NCBI RefSeq assembly: GCF_024139115.2
Contig: NC_085139.1
Location: 254,358,067-254,422,066, forward strand
Source of the DNA: Armigeres subalbatus
Lineage: Eukaryota; Arthropoda; Insecta; Diptera; Culicidae
DNA length: 64,000 nt
Direction of reading: 5' to 3'
Shown here: piece by piece, positions 44,527 through 56,140 of the stretch
Layout: the number at the start of each line of letters is the position of its first letter
How positions within the stretch are numbered: position 1 is the stretch's first letter
Position numbers and translations under genes: made by a program
The notes under the pieces: generated by a model
The model's database searches: none
Seen by the model: the letters and a program-made list of their open reading frames with translations, nothing else
What the model was told of the DNA's origin: nothing

Positions 44527-46990
44527 TTAGCACCAAAAAATGCCGTGCGGCGGCTTTTTCGTCATGATTTTCCACCAAACAGATGGTTATGCGCTCGAAA
44601 TCGCTAAGTGACCACATTGGCCTCTCCTGGTACAAGCAAGGTTCCCCCGGGGAACCCACAGGAGGGGACATTTCCGTTTTAGCACCACAATATGCCGTGC
44701 GGCGGCTCTTTCGTCATGATTTTTCTACATAATAAATGATTATGCACTTGAAATCGATAATTTACCAAATTGGCCACGAATTTACCACATTGGCCACTCT
44801 TCGAGCCTATGAGGTGCCCCCGGGGAACCCGTACAAGAGGACATTTTCGTTTTAGCACCAAAATATGCCGTGCGACGGCTCTTTCGTCATGATTTTCCAC
44901 AAAATAGATGATTATGCGCGTGAAATCGATAATTAACCACATTGGCCACTCTTGGAGCCTATCAGGTGCCCTCGGGGAACCCGTAAAAAAGGACATTTCC
45001 GTTTTAACATCAAAATATCCCGTGCGGCGGCTCTTTCGTCATGATTTTCCACCAAACAGATGGTTATGCGCTTGAAATCGATAAGTGACCACATTGGCCA
45101 CTCCTGGTACAAGCAATGTGCCCCCGAAGAACCCGCAGGAGGGGACATTTCCGTTTTAGCACCACAATATGCCGTGTGGCGGCTCTTTTGTCATGATTTT
45201 CCACATGATAAATGATTATGCGCTTGAAATCGATAATTGACCAAATTGGCCACTCTTGGAGCCTATGAGGTGCCCCGGGGGAACCCGTAAAAGGGGACAT
45301 TTCCGTTTTAACTCCAAAATATGCCATGCGGCGGCTCATTCGTCATGATTTTCCACAAATCGATAATTGACCACATTGGCCACTCTTGGAGCCTATGAGG
45401 TACCCTCGGGGAACCCGTAAAAGAAGACATTTTCGTTTTAGCACCAAAATATGCCGTGCGGCGGCTCTTTCGTCATGATTTTCCACAAAATAGATGATAA
45501 TCCGCTCGAAATCGATAAGTGACCACATTGGCCACTCTTGGAGTCTATGAAGAGCCCTCGGGGAACCCGTAAAAGGGGACATTTCCATTTATACACCAAT
45601 ATAAGCCGTGCGGAGGCTCTTTCGGTGTGTTTGTCCACCAAGCAGATTGTCGTGCGCTCGAAATCGATAAGTGACCAGATTGGTAACATTTGGAACCTAT
45701 GAGGTTCCCTCGGAGAACACGTAGAAGATGACATTTCTATTTTTACACCAACATATGTTATGCGGCGGCTCTTTCGTCGAGGTTTTCCTCCAAATAGGTG
45801 CCCTCGAAATTGATTATTGACATTATTTCCACCTTTAGAACCTATGAGGTGCCCCCCGGGATCCCGTAGAGGAGTACATTTCCATTGTAATGCCAAAATA
45901 TGCCGTGCGTCGGCTCTTTCGTCATGATTTTCCATAAAATAGATGATTATGCGCTTGAAATCGATAATTGACCGCATTGGCCACTCTTGGAGCCTATGAG
46001 GTGCCCTCGAGAAACTCGTAAAAGAGGACATTTCCGTTTTATCACCAAAATATGCCGTGCGGCGGCTCTTTTGTCATGATTTTCCACCAAACAGATGGTT
46101 ATACACTTGAAATCGATAAATGGCCACATTGGCCACTCCTGGTACATGCAAGCTGCCCCCGGGGAACCCGTAGGAGAGGACATTTCCGTTTTAGCACGAA
46201 AATATGCCGTGCGGCGTCCACAAAATAGATGATTATGCGCTCGAAATCTATAAGTGACCACATTGGCCACTCTTGCAGCCTATGAGGTGCACCCACCAAA
46301 CAGATGGTCGTGCTCTCGAAATCGATAAGTGACCACATTGGCTACATTTGGAACCTATGAGGTTCCCTCGGAGAACACGTAGAAGATGACATTTCCATTT
46401 TTACACCAATATATATACCTCCGGGGAACCCGTAGAAGGGGACATTTCCATTTTTACACCAATTTAAGCCGTGCGCCAGCTCTTTCGGTGTTTTCCCACC
46501 AAACAGATGGTCGTGCGCTCGAAATCGATAAGTGACCACATTGGCTACATTTAAAACCTATGAGGTTCCCTGGGAGAACACGTAAAAGTGACATTTCGGC
46601 GGCTCTTACGTCGTAATTTTCATCCAAATAGGTGCCCTAGAAATCGATTATTGACCTATTGTCCACCCTTAGAACTTATGAGGTGCCCCCGGGAGCCCGT
46701 TGAAGAGTACATTTCCATTTTAACACCAAAATAAGCCGTACCGCTTTCTTTGTTATTTTCTACCAAACAGATGGTCATGTGCTTGGAGTTGATTAGTGAT
46801 ATTGTATACTCTTGGAACCTTTGAGGTGCCCTGCGAACCCGTAGGAGAGGACATTTTCATGGTTATATCAAATGTACTGTGCCGCTTGCGGCAGCTTTAT
46901 CTCCATGTTTTCCAACATATAGATGGTTATACGTTTGAAATCGATTTAGATCACAATGTCTACCCTGGCCACAAGTCTTCAAAAAGTTGG
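44480..46990 (-). repeat. 152-bp satellite, left arm (minus orientation)
   Basis: About fifteen copies of a unit carrying GTGGCCAATGTGGTCA, ATCGATTTCGAGCGCATAA, GTGGAAAATCATGACGAAAG, GCCGCCGCACGGCATATTTT and GGAAATGTCCCCTCCTACGG. Copies grow more diverged and partly deleted towards the centre (46,190-46,990). Spacing of the GCCGTGCGGCGG anchor is about 150-175. Open frames up to 197 codons here are satellite by-products. Confidence 0.9.
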
Positions 46991-47739
46991 TTATGCGCTT
47001 GAAATTGTTCTTTATTTAAAATTGAGTACTGAGTCAAATAAAAAAATAGTTTCTGGGCTACTGTGATGGTTCCTTCGAACAGCTCTCCAAGGATTTTCTA
47101 TTCCACATCTCGATATTACCATTAGTCGATGGTCCCTTCAATATCGACTCATAGAAGTTTGAGGTTTTCACCGATCGCCGTGGACAATGATGTGAAAACG
47201 CAACATTTTGATATAAAAAGAAAATCTCTCCTTCTGTGAGACTCCTGCGGGTACCTTGTAGGTTGTAGATATTAAGTTTAGAATGAATGACCTATTTGAT
47301 AGAAAAAAAACAAGATTTATCTACCTAGTGGTGATGGTGCCTTTATCGTTCGTTCAAAAGGGTTGAGAAATATAAAAGAAAAGTTTAATATAACACTAAT
47401 AGGTAGATAGCTCTTATTTTTCAAATTTGTTTATTTGCATTCTAAAATTTCCTGCTGAACGCAACTTATTGCAAGCCAATCGGATGAGCATAAGTGCCAG
47501 AAAAGTGATTTTCCCATGCAGGTGTTGAAATTAGTATTTTGGCCAGAACTTCGGAGCCCATAGCTCGATCTGGCCAATTTTCAATAGGAAACAATAGGGC
47601 AGGATTTTGCATCGAATGCCATTTAATGCGAGCAAATCGGTTGAGGAAAAGTTCCTAAAAAATGAGTGAGATTTTGTGTGCACAGACACTTTCAATGGAT
47701 TCTTCGCGGCACTCCACAATTACCGAAACTTGGCCTGGG
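46991..47739. other. Centre of the fold-back element
   Basis: Not satellite. 47,040-47,165 is related to 26,790-26,965. The rest is AT-rich with no gene seen (a 62-codon frame at 47,531-47,719 is not convincing). Confidence 0.6.
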
Positions 47740-49500
47740 GTTCCCCCGGGTTGATATTAGATTTCAAGAGCATAACCAACTATTTGATGGAAAATTATAG
47801 TGAAAGAGCCACTACACGGCATGTCTTGGAATAAAAATAAAAATATCTCCTTGTACAGGTTCCCCGGAAGCATAGGTTAGGTTTCTAAAGTGGCCAATGT
47901 GGTCGCTAATCGATTTTAAGTGAGTGAGAGTAAGCACGGAAATGTCCTCTCCTATGAGCTCCACGGCGGTACTTCATAGGTTCCAAAATGGAAAATGTGG
48001 GCACTTATTCATTTCGGTATAAAAACAGAAATGTCACCATCACCATCACCATCTATTCTGTGGAAAATCATGGCGAAAGAGCTTCCGCACGGCATATTTT
48101 GTTGCTAATACGAAAATGTCCCTTTCTACGGGTTCCCCGGGGGCACCTCATAGGTTCCAAGAGTGTGGTCAATTATCGATTTCGAGCTGAATAACCATCT
48201 CTTTGATAGGAAAACACACCGAGAGAGTCACCGCACGGCATATTTCGGTGTTATAACGAAAATGTTCCATTCTACGGGTTCCCTGGGGAACCCTCATAGG
48301 TTCGAGGCGTTGTCAATGTGGTCACTTATCGATTTCAAGCGCATAATCATCTATTTTGTGGAAAATCATGACGAAAGAGCCGCCGCACGGTATATTTTGG
48401 TGCTAAAACGGAAAAGTCGCCTCCTGCGGGTTCCCTGGGGGCCCCTGACAGATTCCAAGAGTAGCCAATGTCGATTTCACTGGCATAATCATCTATTTTG
48501 TGGCAAATCATGACGAAAGAGCCGCCGCACGACATGTGTTGGAGTTAAAACGGAAATGTCCCCTTTTACGTATTCCCCGAGGGCTCCTCATAGGCTCCAA
48601 GAGTGGCCAACGTGGTCACTTAGCGATTTCGAACTGAATAACCATCTCTTTGATAAGAAAACACACCGAAAGAGTCGCCGCACGGCATATTTCGGTGTTA
48701 AAACGGAAATGTTCCATTCTACGGGTTCCCTGGGGGCCCCACATAGGTTCCAACCGTTGCCAATTTGGTCACTTATCGATTTCAATCGCATAATCATCTA
48801 TTTTGTGGAAAATCACGACGCCGCCGCACGGCATATTTTGGTGCTAAAACGGAAATGTCCCCTCCTGCGGGTTCCCCGGGGCCCATGATAAGCTCTAAGA
48901 GCGGCCAATGTGGTCAATTATTGATTTCGAGCGCATAACCATCTATTTTGTGGAAAATCATGACGAAAGAACTGTCGCACGACATATTTTGGTGTTAACA
49001 CGAAAATGTCCCCTCTTACGAGTTCCCCGAGGGCACCTCATAGGCTCCTAGAGTGGCCAATGTGGTCAATTATCAATTTCGAGCGCATGATCATCTATTT
49101 TGTGGAAAATCAATAAGAAAGAGCTGTCGCACGACATATTTTGGTGTTAAAACGGAAATGTCCCCTCTTACGGGTTCCCCGAGGGCACCTCATAGGCTCC
49201 AAGAGTGGCCAATGTGGTCACTTATCGATTTCGAGCGCATTATCATCTATTTTGTGGAAAATCATGACGAAAGAGCCGCCGCACGGCATATTTTGGTGCT
49301 AAAACGGAAATGTCCCCTCCTACGGGTTCCCCGGGGGCACCTTGCATGTACCAGGAGTGGCCAATGTGGTCACTTATCGATTTCAAGCGCATAACCATCT
49401 GTTTGGTGGAAAATCATGACGAAAGAGCCGCCGCACGGCATATTGTGGTGCTGAAACGGAAATGTCCCCTCCTACGGGTTCCCCGGGGGCACCTTGCATG
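47740..49500 (+). repeat. 152-bp satellite, right arm (plus orientation)
   Basis: About ten to eleven copies of the same unit as 44,480-46,990 but inverted. As on the left, copies nearest the terminus (49,050-49,500) are the most uniform and those towards the centre the most degraded. Confidence 0.9.
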
Positions 49501-49817
49501 TACCAGGAGTGGCCACTTTCGTCGGAAGCCCTCTCATGGACCATACATTACCGTTTTAAGAGAATCTATGAAGAATTGGAGATCGAATGGCATATATGGA
49601 GCGATTTTTATGCTCCCCTTATATGACCGACAAGGTCCCCGTGGAAGTCGTTTCCCGGTGGCCATTGTCTCCAGAACCAGCATATCACCACATAGCCACA
49701 AAATTGATGAATTTATCTTCCGAAAGGTATATAAACTTTGTAATTCGGTTATAATTTGACTGTTTTATAAGCATTTACATTTCTGGGTCAATATGACCCT
49801 AACATCTTATTCGTAAG
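49457..49817 (+). repeat. Terminal inverted arm, right
   Basis: Partner of 44,167-44,526. It includes one satellite copy boundary and runs to the GGGTCAATATGACCC palindrome near 49,784. Confidence 0.92.
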
Positions 49818-50138
49818 TTTTTTCTAATATCCGAAGAAGGTTAAGTGTTTAATGTATGTATCGTGAATGAGAGATGCAGAATTTGATATTAGATATCATC
49901 CGAATTTAATACAGGAAGAGCGAAATTCCGCTACTAGGGGGTCCACTGTTGGGAATTTTACCATAGTTACGGTAGATATACTGATGCTAATAGCAATTGG
50001 ATTAATAGCACTGATTTGAGTGAATAAATTTATCTTAGATTCTTTGTATTTCAGAAATATTTTTATTTTGCTTGTAGGTATTTATGATATTAGGTATTGT
50101 AGGTAGTTCTTAGACATATAATAACACAACGAAAAAAG

Positions 50139-52781
50139 TTATGGATCTTCGAACGCAAGCTTCAGTGCACTATTAATCAATTCCGAATTGGTTCGTACTT
50201 GCATGACGTTTTCCATGTGTTTGGATGATAGTTGACTCCTCTGCTTCGTTAATATCAAATTGAAAAAACTAAAATCTCTTTCAACCGAACATTGTGTTGC
50301 CGGAATTGCCAGAATAGTATCTGCAATTTTCCACAACAAGGGATTCTCATACTTTGCTTTCATCCAGTATTGACGCACATCGAAATGCTCATCGTCCGGG
50401 TCTTGTTGAGGCGTGAATTGCACATCACGTATTTGGTTTTCTATGGTACTATTTATCGGCGACTTCACTGCGCTCGGGCCATATTTCTTGTCAAGAAAAT
50501 CGCGCAGGCTTAACTTTTTATTTTGAGTAGTAAACTGGGAGTTTCATGGAGATCTATCAACCACAGACAAACAGACGTAACACTAGAGAAATTACCATCG
50601 ACCTTGACTTCAACGATCAATTTGAATTTGATTGATTACGCCTTTCACAACTAGAGGCGTTAGCGTCGTAATCCTTCGAGTTTGACATTTCACTCTAGCG
50701 CCTTCTGGTGACAATGTCATACGAAACATTGTTTCGTGTAACATGCTCGCAAGGTGGTGGTAGAGGAGTTGAGCGATGGATTTTTCAGCAAAATGTTCAA
50801 GCTGTTACGTCTGTTTGTCTGTGTATCAACGTTTTCTACACTATTGGGCCCATATTATTCCGACTGATGCGAGAGGAGAGTTGTACTAAAAAATCCTGAA
50901 AGTATATGGATTTTCCAATGAAAATGGTAAATATGTGATAAAATATGAGGAGAGATGGGTTTTGAAAGAACACCCCCCCCCCCCTATTATCGTCACAACT
51001 TGTATTTTACTCGGACGTACATACTACAACCGAATGTGCAAATCTTGAAAGCATTTGGGTGCAATGTTATCAAATTATTTAGCTTGTGGAAGAGAAGAAG
51101 GGGAGGTGCTCCCCATGGGGTCATTCTCATACCACAATTTGTTCTTTCTCAGCGGGTGTAAAAATTTGCGACCCAGCAAAATTAAATCTTGGATCTAGAT
51201 ATATGTATGTAGTGCAGCTCGTAAGGCATGGCTTTCCAGTAGAGTCTTGTAACGTTCCACTAACGAGGTCATGAGGCACTGCTTGAAAACGTTGACATCG
51301 TCTAACATGCTAACAAGGCTAACGCCTTCTGCCAATGATAATATAATTCGCTGAGGGAACAATCTTTTTTCTGGATGATAATTGTCGCTTCGTAAATTGG
51401 TTCGAACGCTTCTACATAATTTTCAATGAAATGCCAGTATTGAGTGAGATCTGTAAAAATCAATGCAAACATATGTTGTTAGATGAATTTAGTAAATCGA
51501 TTGAAATTGAAATTTACCAGATTCTTTGTACTGGGAACCAAGGTTGATGAAAAATTCTTTTTGCTCCAGAAAATCCCGCAGCATTACATAATTAGTATTC
51601 CACCTAGTTTTCACTGGTATATGAGGAAGCTTTACACCCTTCGTTATTTCAAAAATACGTTTAAATTCGCCACATCTTAGTTTTTTGGCGATTTTAGCGA
51701 TTCCTTTTAGAGGTTCATCGAAAGCTTTACATACTTCGTTAACTACAAGTTGTAAAGTATGTGCCCCGCATCGCACACATAACGCGCCGTTTTCTATAAC
51801 AACTTTCTCTAAGTTTTCCATAAGATTGTTCGTAGCATAATCAATAGCTTCCAGTTCGTCTGGATCAACTGCCATTTCATTTATAATTTCATCGTCAGGT
51901 AGTTCACCATCTTCTTGAAAAAATTCCTTGGATACACATTCGTTCATCGATTTGATCATCTTGATCATGTTCGCTCCATTATCCACTGTTACGGAAAAGA
52001 TTTGCGACTTTTGGATACCGTATTCCGTAGTGAGCTTGAACACTTCTTTGCAAAGATTTTCGCCAGTATGCCGCTCAAAAAGCTCAATAACGCCTAAAAA
52101 TGAAGCAATTATAGAACCAAATTTTATATCAATTGAAATATAAGTACCTAGAGTGCGTTTTTCCAATTTACCATCCAACATATACTGGCAGTTCACACCG
52201 AGAACGCTCCGGTACAGTTTTGAAGCTGCATCAACCTTCAGGCAAATGATTTTTTCAGAAACTTCGGAGCGAATAATTTTCTTGATGTTTTGAGCTGTAT
52301 TATTCACAAAATCTCTCATGTTGTGGCTGTTCACTACAACACCCAGAGCATTGGATATCGGATTTATGATATCCCGAAACCCACTCCACATCATCGAGGC
52401 GAAAGGGAGACAGTGAATCGTCACCAGTTTGACCAACGCTCCAATAAACGTAGCTTTGCTAATTGCTACCGATACTATTGGATCACTTCATTTTTTCTTC
52501 TCCGGTGGGTGGTCTTCAGGAACTGGATCTCCGAGCTTCATTAAATTGTATTCTCGAGGGTGTAGGGCTTTGAAATGGCGAACAAAGTTTGAGGTATTGA
52601 AAGTACATTGTACATACGAACAATTATTAACTCCACATTTTGTGCCTTGATTTGGGATTTCAACTGTTGTTGTTCTTAGAACCGCTTCTCGGCGGCAAAC
52701 CGATTTTCGTGACATTTTGAAAACTACGCACCAATCACTTTTATTTGATTTGCCGTTATGGGCAAGCTCACTTGGATTCAA
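50139..52781 (-). pseudogene. hAT transposase (BED finger, RNase H-like core, hATC)
   Basis: The enzyme cuts and pastes the surrounding element. Minus strand, 5' to 3': N-terminal BED-type zinc finger (52,781-52,488: CGVNNCSYVQC...FVRHFKALH); catalytic core (52,436-51,489) with FSVTVDNGANMIKM (Asp), ALCVRCGAHTLQLVVNEVC and VKTRWNTNYVMLRDFL; a short intron (donor GTAAAT after ...KESG, acceptor TTTTTACAG near 51,450; about 70 bp); a middle part with YLDPRFNFAG...FTPAEKEQ near 51,200-51,130; and the C-terminal dimerisation domain (50,468-50,139: VRQYWMKAKYENPLLWKIAD, IPATQCSVERDFSFFN). A frameshift near 52,480 and a 262-bp MITE at 50,562-50,823 disable it. Confidence 0.9.
50562..50823. mobile_element. 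262-bp MITE in the hAT transposase gene
   Basis: Inverted ends CACAGACAAACAGACGTAAC and a 7-bp duplication TATCAAC (50,555-50,561; 50,824-50,830). It lies between the middle part and the dimerisation domain of the transposase. I recall CACAGACAAACAGACGTAAC-ended elements as abundant in Aedes. Confidence 0.88.
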
Positions 52782-52945
52782 TCGGCTGATCTTTCCAACT
52801 CATTGTTTATCGTAGCAACGAGCATCACTGATCAATGATGGGAGGCTAGTTGAGTGGACACGTTCGTTCACAAATCGTGGATACTATGATCACGGGAGGT
52901 CAATGCTCATTGCGCTCACTCAGATCTTCAATGCCTGGTCTGCGC

Positions 52946-53671
52946 TCAAAACTCTCGACGGTGTACAACACGCGTCGGAGTCGTCCGCCCTGGCTAAACA
53001 TTGGGCGGCTACAAGACGGTAGACTAGTCCACGACTACGCGCGGCAGCTGGAAGTGACATTTCCAACGGAAGAGCAGCTAGGCGCAGCATCTCTTGAAGA
53101 TGGCTGGAGAGATATTCGATCCGCCATTGGAAGCACCGCAACCGCTGCACTAGACACGGTGGCTCCGGATCAGAGAAACGACTGGTATGACGGCGAATGT
53201 GAGCAGTTAGTTGAGGAGAAGAATGCAGCATGGGCGAGATTGCTGCAACACCGCACGAGGGCCAACGAGGCACGATACAAACGGGCGCGGAACAGACAAA
53301 ACTCGATTTTCCGGAGGAAAAAGCGCCAGCAGGAAGATCGAGACCGTGAAGAGACGGAGGAACTGTACCGCGCTAATAACGCACGAAAGTTCTATGAGAA
53401 GTTGAACCGTTCACGTAAGGGCTACGTACCACAGCCTGATATGTGTAAGGACATAAACGGGAACCTTCTTACGAACGAGCGTGTGGTGATCCAAAGGTGG
53501 CGGCAGCACTACGAAGAACACCTGAATAGCGATGTGGCAGACGAAGATGGCGGTATGGCGATGGACCTGGGGGAACGCGCGCAGGACATAATTCTACCGG
53601 CTCCGGATCTTCAGGAAATAAAAGAGGAGATTGGCCGGCTGGAGAACAACAAAGCCCCTGGAGTTGACCAA
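52946..53671 (+). pseudogene. RTE pre-RT region inside the inverted block
   Basis: Direct continuation of the RTE frame broken at 42,960: SKLSTVYNTRRSRPPWLNIG, then VAPDQRNDWYDGECEQLVEE, FRRKKRQQEDRDREETEE, QRWRQHYEEHLNSDVADEDG and RLENNKAPGVDQ. At 53,671 it runs into antisense endonuclease sequence, so an open frame of 355 codons (52,850-53,917) is a chimera of sense pre-RT and antisense endonuclease and not a real protein. Confidence 0.92.
53143..53671 (+). repeat. Inverted duplication X, right copy
   Basis: Partner of 39,493-40,020. The left boundary is where homology begins (CGCTGCACTAG). Confidence 0.92.
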
Positions 53672-54934
53672 CACGTTTATGATGCTATAGTTGAAGAAAC
53701 GGCCTTTTATCCTCAGCTTGCACATCCTTGCGTTGATTGGCTGCCACCCAATCACGCGTTGGCGCATCTTTCCCAGCACTATGAAGCCGGTTCTCAGCTC
53801 GTTGGTGGTGCCACAGCTTTGGTAGAAGGTAGCCGCTCGATGCCCGCTATTCCACACTTTCTGTCCTGTCCAGCAGATTTCCTGCAGCGCTACGACATCG
53901 AAGTTGCGGGGATGTAATTCATCGTAGATTATCCTGTCGCAATCTGCGAAGCCTAGCGACTTACAGTTCCATGTTCCAAGCTTCCAATCGTGATCCTTTA
54001 TTCGTCGCCTAGGTCGTTGCCGATTGTATCGAGTCGTATTATCTTCTATGTCGTTCGTAAAGGCTCCCCCAGACCCAAGCGATTTCATCGCCGCGACGGC
54101 GACAACTAGTCGCTGCGATTCTATCGTTGGGTCGCTGCAGGCAATGTGGTATTTACGCTTCCATATTACCGACGACAGAATCGCTGTCGCCAAGCGATAG
54201 AATCGCGTCGCGACTGTCGCATCGCGTGTGTTTGGGGGGACCTTAATAGTTGTTTTTAAAGGCGGCTTATTGGGCCTGCGCAAACCTTCTGTCTCGTCGG
54301 AGGGCCGTCGTGTCAGGGCCAGTGTTGTAAAATGTCATTTGCATTCGGTTGTATAATTTTCCCAGAACTTTTTTCTGAAGGTAGCCATCATTTCTGAGGT
54401 ATGACGAACTTATGGAGCTTAAATGTGCCTACAACTTTGTCCAACAAGACATTGCTGTAAATATGTAATCTGAGGCGTGGGAGGCAAAATGTCATTCAAA
54501 TGACATTATGTCAAATGACACGTGACATTTTGGAGAGTTTTCACTATCCAGCCTCATATGTAATATTTAGAGCAATGTACCTTTGGACAAAAGTATAGCC
54601 CTACTCAAGCGTTATGAGTACATCTAAAATTATGGAATAAATTTGGTTTGTGAAGAAAGTTATGAACAAATTAGTCAAATGACATGCAGATGACATTTCA
54701 CAAGCCTGGTCAGGGCTGTTTAGCGTCCCACCTAACACCAGGACTTGGGCTTGTGCGCTTTGAGCGGCACACGGTCGCTTTGGCGGAGCCTACTTGCGGA
54801 TACATGCAGCTTTTATAGGGGTTTAATAGGGCCCACTGTCAAACCCCACCACATCCTAGGCAGGCGCCACAACTCGCAGATGGCCTGGGGAGGGATCGTC
54901 AAGCCCTTGGACATAGTCCCTGCTGCCCCCTGCT
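53672..54934 (-). pseudogene. RTE 5' UTR and partial APE endonuclease, right copy
   Basis: Minus-strand copy of 41,672-42,537. The frame 54,283-53,672 has WKLGTWNCKSLG and VVALQEICWTGQ and ends abruptly after YSIINV at the inversion junction, so the second half of the endonuclease is missing. The MITE at 54,320-54,708 sits in the 5' UTR. Confidence 0.9.
54320..54708. mobile_element. 389-bp hAT-type MITE, 8-bp TSD
   Basis: Ends CAGTGTTGTAAAATGTCAT and (inverted) CAGGCTTGTGAAATGTCAT, with a perfect 8-bp duplication GTCAGGGC (54,312-54,319; 54,709-54,716). The other copy of the same locus (near 41,891-41,898) is the empty site, which proves the boundaries. The interior is rich in GTCATTTGACAT-type strings. 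Confidence 0.95.
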
Positions 54935-55620
54935 GTCGTCGTATGTGAAGAATTTATGGCGCTTCTCAGTTAAATACTGAAGAAGACGTTTGCGATCGTC
55001 AAAGGATCCCGGCAAAACGCGGCAGTCACCCTTCCTAGCAATCTGAAATGAGACCTTGATCCCCTGAAGGTTACTCAAGATTTCATTCCGAAAGCCAGAA
55101 AACTCGGCAACAGATACCACAATTGGCGGAATCCTTTGTTTCTTCGCATGAATCGAATCACCTGGGCTAAAGGTATATTCGATTTGCTCAATTTCATCAT
55201 TATCAAATCGAACTGATTGCTCAGTTCGATAGGAGAAGAAACAATGTCAACATTAGATTTAGAAGAAATATCTGAAGTCTCCAGCTTCCTTCTATTTTTT
55301 CCGCGCTTGGGCAGGACGGTCTTGAAACCTTGTTTCTTTGAAGGGAGTGGGGAATTCAGAGACACCCCCTTCCTTCTAAAAGGATTTTTTCCCAGAACGG
55401 TGTCCCTGCAGGATTACCACCGCTTGTCGTAATTTTACTTCCGCAAACGGGTCCAACGTAAAACGAAGGCACGGGTCCTTGCAAAGATCGTAACGGGATC
55501 AGTGGGTACAAATAGCGCTGAGAAGCACTGTTGAAATTAAAATAGCTTCGGGTAGTATTAAAAACTTCCTTCCGCAAAGAGAGAAAGAACCGCACAGCAC
55601 GAAAGTACGATGCGGTCTGA
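54935..55620 (-). mobile_element. Jockey 5' fragment, right copy
   Basis: Minus-strand copy of 40,943-41,671. A deletion of about 50 bases removes the ORF1 start codon and first codons, so the frame seen (55,365-55,075) begins inside ORF1. Confidence 0.9.
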
Positions 55621-56140
55621 CTAACACAAACACTGTTTCCATTTTGTGCTCAGAGTGATCCCTTTTTGCCCAGCAAATTTTCTTTTTTTAGATTATGAAA
55701 ATCGTGGAAATACAGCAAGACCTGGCAGGATCGCCATTGTGAAGACTTAAAATACTGGCGGAAAGAGATCACTCCAAGCAGCCACTGTTTCTGGTCGTCC
55801 AGTCCGTTTGACATTCCAAACTGATTGTGGTGAGGTAGCATCGTGGCTACTTGGATGATTGGGAAGAGTCTCACGGTGAGTGCGTGCATGCAGGTTAGAG
55901 CATCATTATCGGTCGCGAGCATTTTAATCACCCGCGCAGCGCTTTCATTTCAGTTTCGTCACTCGTTTCCGTATCGGTCACTATTTTCGGCTCTCAATTT
56001 GGTTGCTGTATTCCGTACCGGTGACGTTTGACAGTTGACAGTTCATCAAATAGCAGCGCTCTTATCACGCTACCAAATTTGGTCACCTGTCAGTCGCGCT
56101 ACTGTTATAGCAGCGCGTTTAGTAGCGACCGGTAAAGTTT
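55621..56140. other. Unassigned segment, right copy
   Basis: Inverted copy of 40,421-40,942; see that entry. No protein recognised. Confidence 0.5.

Larger units (their letters stand above)
43989..49840. mobile_element. 5.85-kb piggyBac-like fold-back element built of satellite
   Basis: Flanked by TTAA on both sides (43,985-43,988; 49,841-49,844) with CCTT at each terminus and GGGTCAATATGACCC-type palindromes just inside, a combination typical of piggyBac-related elements. A ~360-bp inverted repeat (44,167-44,526 and 49,457-49,817) is almost identical between arms. Inside it a ~152-bp satellite runs in minus orientation on the left and plus on the right, meeting in a unique centre (46,990-47,740). 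No transposase is visible. Confidence 0.82.
42961..52937 (-). mobile_element. 10-kb hAT transposon with transposase
   Basis: Perfect 11-bp terminal inverted repeats CAGGCATTGAA (42,961-42,971 and inverted at 52,927-52,937) and a perfect 8-bp target duplication GTCTGCGC (42,953-42,960; 52,938-52,945). The insertion splits the RTE frame exactly between AVCLR and SKLSTVYNTRRSR. The element encodes a BED-finger hAT transposase (52,781-50,139, minus strand). About 5.85 kb of its length is a nested fold-back element, so the original size was about 4.1 kb, normal for an autonomous hAT. Confidence 0.93.

Noticed and set aside
45438..46031. 197-codon frame and similar frames of 80-150 codons at 44.2-49.8 kb
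   Set aside because: All fall within the satellite arms or the mirrored terminal arms and change frame with each 152-bp unit.
52850..53917. 355-codon open frame that looks like one large RTE protein
   Set aside because: The first part is sense pre-RT and the second part is antisense endonuclease joined at the inversion junction (53,671/53,672), so it is a chimera.
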